A DNA stretch of 64,000 nt from positions 669,530 through 733,529 of the forward strand of contig MNCI01007802.1 in NCBI GenBank assembly GCA_015680685.1, given 5' to 3'. The notes beneath the pieces are model-generated. The model saw only the letters and a list, made by a program, of their open reading frames with translations, was not told the DNA's origin and did not search any database. Every line of letters begins with the position of its first letter. Position 1 is the stretch's first letter. The stretch comes from Gnetum montanum (taxonomy: Eukaryota > Streptophyta > Gnetopsida > Gnetales > Gnetaceae). Below, one piece after another: positions 57,580 through 64,000 of the stretch. Both the position numbers and the translations under genes were made by a program.

Positions 57580-59800
57580 GCACTAATAACTAGAGACATT
57601 CATTCTTATTTTCGAGGGATTTGATGCCAATGAAGGAAAAAATCCTATTGAGTGGATAAAATATGTCAAGGAACTAGCAGTAATTAGACATAAATATTTT
57701 CATATCAATATCTTAGATATGCATATTAGTAAATGAATTTAATTTGCACTAATAACCAGCAAGATTCATTTTTGTTTACCTTGTACATTATAGTAATGAA
57801 TGAATAATTATTTGAAGGAAGAACAAATCTACTAAGAAATCAGAAAATTTGGAGTAATTTGAGAGGAATATTTTAGAAGTATTGAAGTGTACCTAGATTA
57901 GTGTTGATGTCTATAAAGTATTTGTTATGTTTTAAGTATAAGTAGCACTGACAAATATTACGATACTAAAGAAAATTATATTTAACACATTTTATCAAGT
58001 TTCTTCAATACGTTTTTAAAAAGTAAGATCATAGAGAAAATAACATTTTCATAACTAGGTAGAATAGAACTATAGTTGAGATTTTCATAACTTCAAATTT
58101 TTATATGCTTTCTCTCATATGACTATCTTCAAATAACTCTATGGCACCTCTCAATATATGCTTTCTTATTTTGTCATCACCATCTTCACGTAACTTTGTG
58201 GCCATTATTGAGGTGTGCTTTCTTATTCTATGATCATTGTATTTTAATAATTGTAATAATTAATACTTCTATTCGATAATGAAATATTTTTGAATAGGAT
58301 TCTAGGTATTTCAAGTTTTCCTCTTTGGCATGTTTAGAGATGAGAAAGTGCGTAGACATGTATGTAATAGGCTAGGTAGATAAAAAGTCTATGACCCAAA
58401 TCGAAGAACTTTTATATATCATTACAAACATGGAATGTAAACACTGAAAGTGATGATCAATCATGGAGTACAATCATAATCTTGCATGTAGTAGAATGGT
58501 CAAAAATATTGAAGGTATAGCTAAATATTCAATTGCAGTGCAGTCAAGATCTTGTGATAAGACCAATTCAAAATTGAAAAGCCCTTGATAGATATATTCC
58601 ATTAGGTGAACTAGGTTTGGGAAGCAATGGATAAAAAGATGATCAATTCTTAAGGACGTTAATGGTAAGGTGGTTAAATCTACGATACCATTTGAATGTC
58701 AAAAAAAGTACAATGATAAATGTAAGAGGAAGCTCTACATTAAAATGGATTCCTCTTCCTTCATTCATAGGGATCCTTGTAAATACTACAAAGACCCTCA
58801 TAACTCATAGTGATACTAAGTCATGGCTTACATGATTGGTCAAATAGGATAAGCTAAGATGTCTTTCAATCCCAATTTTATTAAGTAGTAAATACAAATG
58901 AATAGCTACCATGGTAAATTTTACTATTGCAGAGGTACATATTCATATCCCATGTAACAATGCTAGTAGGAAAAACTTAGAATCCTTGGCATAATTCTTC
59001 ATGGAATCTTCCTAATTTGAGTCAATAATGGATGACACTTCTTATCAATTCCTACTTCCAAGGTGTCTAGGTAGGTAGTTGTAAATCATCATACATAATA
59101 CCTCAGTCGTAATGATCTTCCCAAGTAGTCCTACCCATCAAGATTCTCAATAATAATAGTAGCAATAACTTTTACTTTTCTTTCCCATGTAGGATGGGAT
59201 TTGAAGTCATTCACAAGCTAGGAAAGCCAAATATTTTAATATTACCTACTATACTAATCTTACTTTAATTTATTAAACTAGAAAATATTAACAAATAGTT
59301 GTTGAATTGGTTATTAGGGGGAATCCAAGGTCCCATGGTAGAAAATTTTATTGCAAGTGTAGAGGTAAGTTTCATGGAAATTGGTCGAATTGATAATCTT
59401 TATCTTATGCAAAGCATAAAAATATGAAAAACATAGAAGACCATTTTGAGAAGGTTCAAGTACCATTTTCTAAATAGTGTTAAAACCAAGAAAGTATTTG
59501 GAACAAGTTCTAAAATTGTGTCTAGCACATCTAAATATATGGTACTTGATGAAAATTATGTCATCAACATCTCTATTTTGAAGATGGCTATGTGAGTAGT
59601 CAAGAAAGAATATTTTCTTAAAAATAAATCACATCCTAATAGTCCCATTTTATAGATCCAAATTAGTAAAAATAATCATTACCTATGTCTTCACACTTAA
59701 GTTTAGGGGTCAACATAATCTTATTGAAAGAATGTCTTAACTGGAAGCTTCCTCCTCTCAAAAGTAGCATAAATTCTAAAACTCTATAGCACAAACCCTA
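57580..59800 (+). pseudogene. Gypsy gag of element F, heavily decayed
   Basis: About 57605-57690 reads HSYFRGFDANEGKNPIEWIK followed by YVKELAVIR, the entry to a retrotransposon gag domain ('F.Gf....pi.Wi...e'). About 58750-58860 reads FIHRDPCKYYKD then IGQIG, the equivalent of the '(K)(F/Y)C.(Y/F)H...gHdT..C..lk..I..li' motif, with Cys residues lost. Short duplicated traces of a protease-like segment lie near 59510-59800. Stops are very frequent, so it is older or more mutated than the family A gags. Confidence 0.5.
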
Positions 59801-60307
59801 CTTATAGTATAAAGTACAAATTATAGTAGTATAGTCCCTACATATATAATAAGGTAGATATCACCTACTAAAAAAGTATTATAATATAAAGCTAATTTAC
59901 CAATATCATTTTCAATACTAGAGGTAGGGATTATACTCATAATCTCCTATAAGAGAAACTTATGTCTTAATCACTACATTGCATCTCTACCTATTAGAAT
60001 CCAAAATGATTTATCTATAGTACCATCTAAGGTATATAACCAATATGATACTTCAGAAGAACTTAAGAAGAACATAATAATAATATACCTTGATATGATA
60101 TATTACTAATGTATGATGTAATTTATATTAATGATTATGTAAGTAGCTTAGTTATATACTTAAAATTCATATCTATAATTTGACCAAGAGGATCTTCTTC
60201 ATCGATGAGTTTTAAGGTATTTGTATCAAATATTTCACAATCCCTAGATGAAGAATAAGATTTGTAAATTAAAGTTTTCATTACTTCTGAACAAAGAACA
60301 AGATTTG
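59801..60307. other. Unassigned stretch before the last LTR
   Basis: AT-rich, no recognised domain. It forms the 5' flank of the element starting at 60308; the five bases before it are atttg. Confidence 0.3.
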
Positions 60308-61277
60308 TGATGAGACACGATTCGCACGAGCCGCGATATCGTGTACGTGATATTGTGGCTATAGCAATATCACGTTGTCCCCTATGATATCGCGTATGCG
60401 ATATCGCGGTCCGTCGCCAAATCTATAAATAAGAGGTGGCACTCCACTCAGTTCCCATCTTGGTCTATAAGTAGCAAAGCTCTGGTAGTTTAATCACTCT
60501 AGAGATAGATTAATTTTCCATGTGCCCGTAGTAGGAGCCCTAGAGTGAATGAATCTTTATTCGAGAAAAATTGTACCTGAACACAAAGTTGTGTACAAAA
60601 ATAACGACGAACTTGATTGGATAAACCTTGCAGTGCATGGAATAGGATTTTATTTTAATTGCTATTTATTGCTTTCCTAGAATGCGGTATGAGTATGACT
60701 TGGTTATGAGCATTTAGTATGACTACTTGGTAACCCAGTGGCGTATTCTAAGATCTACGCTTGGTAATCCCAGTGGTAGTCATGCACGGCAGATGTGTAC
60801 GATTAGTCAAGGAATCGGCTACTCATCGCACTTAGGCTAGATAGGTTCTCTCAACCCTTTCCTCCTAGTTAAGTGCCTCAGTACAACCACTTTGAGCATG
60901 TGCATTATGTGTGGTGATCCCAGTAACTAGTAGCATTTGGTAGCCATAGTTGCATAGTTCAAGGTGTGTACGGTAAGTGGGAATGGATGCTGACGCTAAT
61001 TAATTTAGACTTAGTCCTTAGTTAGAGTTAGTTAGCTCTCTCAACCCTTCACCTTGATAGCATAGGAGAAAAACCATAAAAGACCATAAAAATCATATAC
61101 CTCGAACTTACTTAACCATACATCGTGACAACTACAAGTAAGTCTGGGAAGACAACGAATGATTAACCCCAAGTGTTCCATGAGGCGTATAGGCATTTAG
61201 TCTACAGAGTTCGACCGGATCACACGTGCTATGCTCATTTCGTATGGTTGAGTGTAGGGGTACCTCGTCACTCATCA
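60308..61277 (+). mobile_element. 5' LTR of element A3 (family A, 970 bp)
   Basis: It runs from TGATGAGACACGATTCG to CTCATCA. Five GATATC-type motifs (60335, 60349, 60366, 60386, 60400), several within CGCGATATCGCG-like palindromes, precede TATAAATA (60424-60431). It keeps more CpGs than any other copy. It is about 100-150 bp longer than the others because of an internal duplication (about 60670-60865 against 60866-61075). Confidence 0.9.
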
Positions 61278-61278
61278 T

Positions 61279-61298
61279 TGGCACCATTACTAGGGACT
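61279..61298 (+). other. Primer-binding site of element A3 (tRNA-Asp)
   Basis: TGGCACCATTACTAGGGACT sits one base inside the LTR. Against TGGCGCCGTTGCCGGGGATC it differs mainly at CpG/C positions. Confidence 0.8.
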
Positions 61299-61419
61299 AA
61301 GTGTTTGTGCGCCAAATAGAACATAAGGGATATCACTCACATCATTGTGAGCCTTAACGAACCTTCGGGTTAATCAAGAAAAAAATTTTATATAACGGTG
61401 AATTAGCACATCAATAACA

Positions 61420-63958
61420 ATGCCTTCTTCTCATAAGAGCAGCTCACCACCTAAGGACCATACACGAGACAATCGGCAACATAAAAAACATAACCCAAAT
61501 CAGCCAAGTCCTAAACAATACAAGATAGTTTATACTCATCCCGATGAGTATATTCCATACTTCACTTTTATTCTCCATCAAGACGAACAGCTACAATGGA
61601 GAGATTTGCAAGGTAACATCGTGTTACCCCCAGATCGATCAGTCTCTTATATGCTTTTCCATGCCTTGGCACAAATTGGCATGCAAGAGCTATTTGCTAA
61701 ATACATTGCGGAAGATTTTGATATAAGGGATTATTATCCCACAGATGCCCAATGTATGAGAGACTTAAGGTAGGAGAGTCAACATCCACTATTGAAGGGC
61801 AAGGTCCTGCATGTCCTTAGCAAAATAGGAGATGAGGAACCACTTATCACGGGTTCTTTAGCAAATGATGTTCCCCCTCCTAACGATGATGAGGAGGTTG
61901 GGTATTAGAACCTACGATCAATGATACATAACATTGGTTCTGATGCCCATGAACACCAATTGTTCACAGAGGGAACAACCATTTATGCTAAGGACGGGCA
62001 CTTTGATCATCACCACGATCTGGGCCATAGTAGCCGAAGAGAAGGCAAGAAACATCATCATGGCAATGGTTCCCCTTCTTCTTCTCCTTCATCCCATCAC
62101 TCACCCTCTCCTTCCACATCTAGGTGTAGCCACCATGAACATAAAGGTGAGGATAAATGTAAGAAGGACGAAAGACCTTGACGGGAAAGTCAAGAGAGAG
62201 GACAAGGGTAAGGACGTAGGGAGAGTAGGGAACAACGAAGACATCATACGCATCATGAAAGAGACGATCATGACGAGCCCCTACTCACAACCTAAAGTAT
62301 GCTTGACATAACAGAGGTAGTTAGGATTCCCACAAGGCATTTAAGAGATAGTTGGATCAAAAGATTAGACATGAACAGTATCCCACGATTTGAAGGGGGA
62401 TACAATGCTAATCCGCAAAATCATTTACAGGCATTCCATGATGCCTATGCCTTGCAGAATATAGAAAATGAATGGCAAAACCTTAAGTTGTTCCCAAGGA
62501 CACTCACCAAGGAAGCAAAGAGCTGGTACTGGTCCTTAGAACTGGAGACCATCAAGAGGTGGAGTACGATGCTAGAATTGTTCAACGATAAGTATTAGAC
62601 GTACTCCAGAGTGTCCAATTTGCGTAAGTAGATCCAAGGCTGGAAGCAAGGTATACATGAACCCTTGGATGCTGCCATGACCCACTACTATACATTGTTA
62701 CATCGTTGCCCGGGCCATGGGTATGCTCAGAGGGATCAACTTCACCACATCGTGGATGGGCTGAGGCATGAAACTAGAAGAACCCTTGGAACTTATGCCC
62801 AAGGGAGACTCTCACAACTTAGAGCCCATGAAGTACATAGCTTGTTGTAGTAAGTAGCAAAAGAAGAAGGTGAGCTACACAAAAGGGAAAGTGTGGAAAA
62901 GTACAACTATGATCCCTCTCTTCGAAAGAAGGGAATGAAATTTTGTGATGAAGAGGATGAGTCACCAATCGAAGAGTTGGTGAACTGGAAAACCTTGCCG
63001 ATCCAAAAATTAACAACAGAAATAGTGGCTAAGGTAGATGATGTATGGAGTTCCTTAGACTCTAAAATTGAAACTATCTTAAAAATTGTAGAAGAATCTA
63101 AGGTAGAATAAAGTAGTGACAAAGGTAAGAAAAACTGGAGAGATTTAGGCCCCGCATATAACAAGGGTAAGGGAAAAATCACTAACTTCGATGTGGCTGT
63201 GGACTCTGACACAGACGATGACGGTGGATGTGAGATCTGCCACTATGACCATCCTAAGTTATGTTGCCCCATCATCTCACATCTACAAGAGTCTAGGGTG
63301 TATGCGCTTAATCCAAGACTCAACCAATGGCAAACACCCTGAAGGTTACCTTATCCACAAGGTAACCCAAGGCAGTTCCACCAACCACTAACGTATTATC
63401 CAAGTGGAACTCCACCATAGCCCATCGGACAACATCAGCAGTGGTAATACCCACAGTCATGAGGGATGCCATCGCTAAAACATCAGTACCCTTACCAGCA
63501 GCCTGACCCTTATGGATATTATGTGCAATAGCCGATTTCTCCAAGTGACTCTATGAGTCACTCAACCCCCAACCATTACTACCATGTTCAGGAGTACTTT
63601 AGAAGGACTCCTCCTCCAGGAGACACTCCATACCCACACCATCCTCCTAATCCATCCACACCTCTTCCATGATAAGTAGTTCCCATAACACCTCCTGCTC
63701 CAACAATGCAAGGGGAAATTCCTCCTCAACCGCAGCAACGTCACGCTGCGAAAGCTATAAATATCCAACCTACTGCTGGTTCTGATAGCTGTAAAAAGAG
63801 AAGACCCTACTTTAGAACCAAAAGCCTAGACAAATTCTCACAACAACAAGTGGTTGGGCCCATGTACACTCCTTCACCATCTAACACTTCAGAGCACCCT
63901 TCCATCCAAAATCAGAGCTTAACGCATACGGTTATGTTAACGCATACCGTAACTGACT
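61420..63958 (+). pseudogene. Athila-like gag of element A3
   Basis: A single frame can be followed from the ATG at 61420 to the TAG at 63958 with about 17 internal stops and no frameshift. The N-terminal block is MPSSHKSSSPPKDHTRDNRQ, then YIPYFTFILHQDEQLQWRDL, a His/Ser-rich region (61990-62160), and the gag core (WIKRLDMNSIPRFEGGYNAN, NIENEWQNLKLFPRTLTKEA, LDAAMTHYYTLLHRCPGHGY, LHHIVDGLRHETRRTLGTYA). The cysteine motif CEICHYDHPKLCCP is at about 63229-63270, followed by a long Gln/Pro/Tyr-rich tail (YPYQQPDPYGYY; RRTPPPGDTPYPHHPP). The internal stops examined (for example 61771, 62596, 62848) lie where sister copies read Gln; one (62179) fits CGA to TGA. The element runs off the right edge before protease. 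This is the best-preserved copy and the reference for the other two gags. Confidence 0.85.
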
Positions 63959-64000
63959 AGATCAAGGTAGGCCACCTTCCCAGGAAACTAACTAACCCTG

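Noticed and set aside
1-64000. tRNA, rRNA, organelle or bacterial insertions
   Set aside because: No cloverleaf with intact A/B boxes, no rRNA core motifs, and no ribosome-binding-site-led gene strings were recognised; the tRNA-Asp-like strings are primer-binding sites only.

Overview
The window looks like nuclear DNA from a seed plant with a large, repeat-dominated genome. A gymnosperm such as a conifer is plausible but cannot be proven from the sequence. The evidence is AT-rich sequence, Ty3/gypsy and Ty1/copia relics, a foldback MITE, a LINE relic, spliced-exon-like segments with U-rich acceptors, and no bacterial-style operons. I found no intact transposon protein, CRISPR array, rRNA or tRNA gene, and no convincing new defence or metabolic system.

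Region 1 (1-13.9 kb) is the least repeat-saturated part. After an LTR tail and a LINE endonuclease relic, about 1.6-5.8 kb keeps many CpG dinucleotides and holds the best gene evidence. This is a four-exon minus-strand model (3241-4312) with TATA box, ATG, matching splice phases and a stop; its first exon carries a 37-bp tandem duplication that shifts the frame. Two further putative exons lie at 5526-5729 and 7063-7167. Part of the four-exon gene is repeated in decayed form at 9490-9830. The same region has an unusual cluster of short tandem duplications, a foldback MITE (6290-6650), a (CT)25 tract and a CCR4-like nuclease exon (12718-13047).

Region 2 (13.9-64 kb) is nested, mutated LTR retrotransposons. 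'Family A' LTRs (about 0.82-0.97 kb, TGATGA...TCATCA ends, GATATC-motif arrays upstream of a TATA box, primer-binding site matching plant tRNA-Asp) occur at 22886-23709, 28293-29157, 36252-37121, 49191-50017 and 60308-61277, with fragments elsewhere. They flank two kinds of interior: Athila-like gag-pol (41.5-49.2 kb; gag only at 25.8-27.7 and 61.4-64 kb), and an interior with a 'putative plant transposon protein' type ORF (37-41 kb, probably 23.8-24.2 kb). A second LTR group rich in AGATGTCT/AGACATCT octamers accompanies other gypsy elements (13.9-18.3, 34.2-36.2 and 54.2-59.8 kb). A copia RNase H relic lies at 33.3-33.6 kb.

The retrotransposon frames are broken mainly by stops at positions where sister copies keep Gln or Arg codons, and CpGs of the primer-binding site have become CA/TA. 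This fits long-term cytosine methylation and deamination. Two single-N positions (39331, 43639) sit between identical 45-46-bp sequences and look like unmerged contig overlaps.
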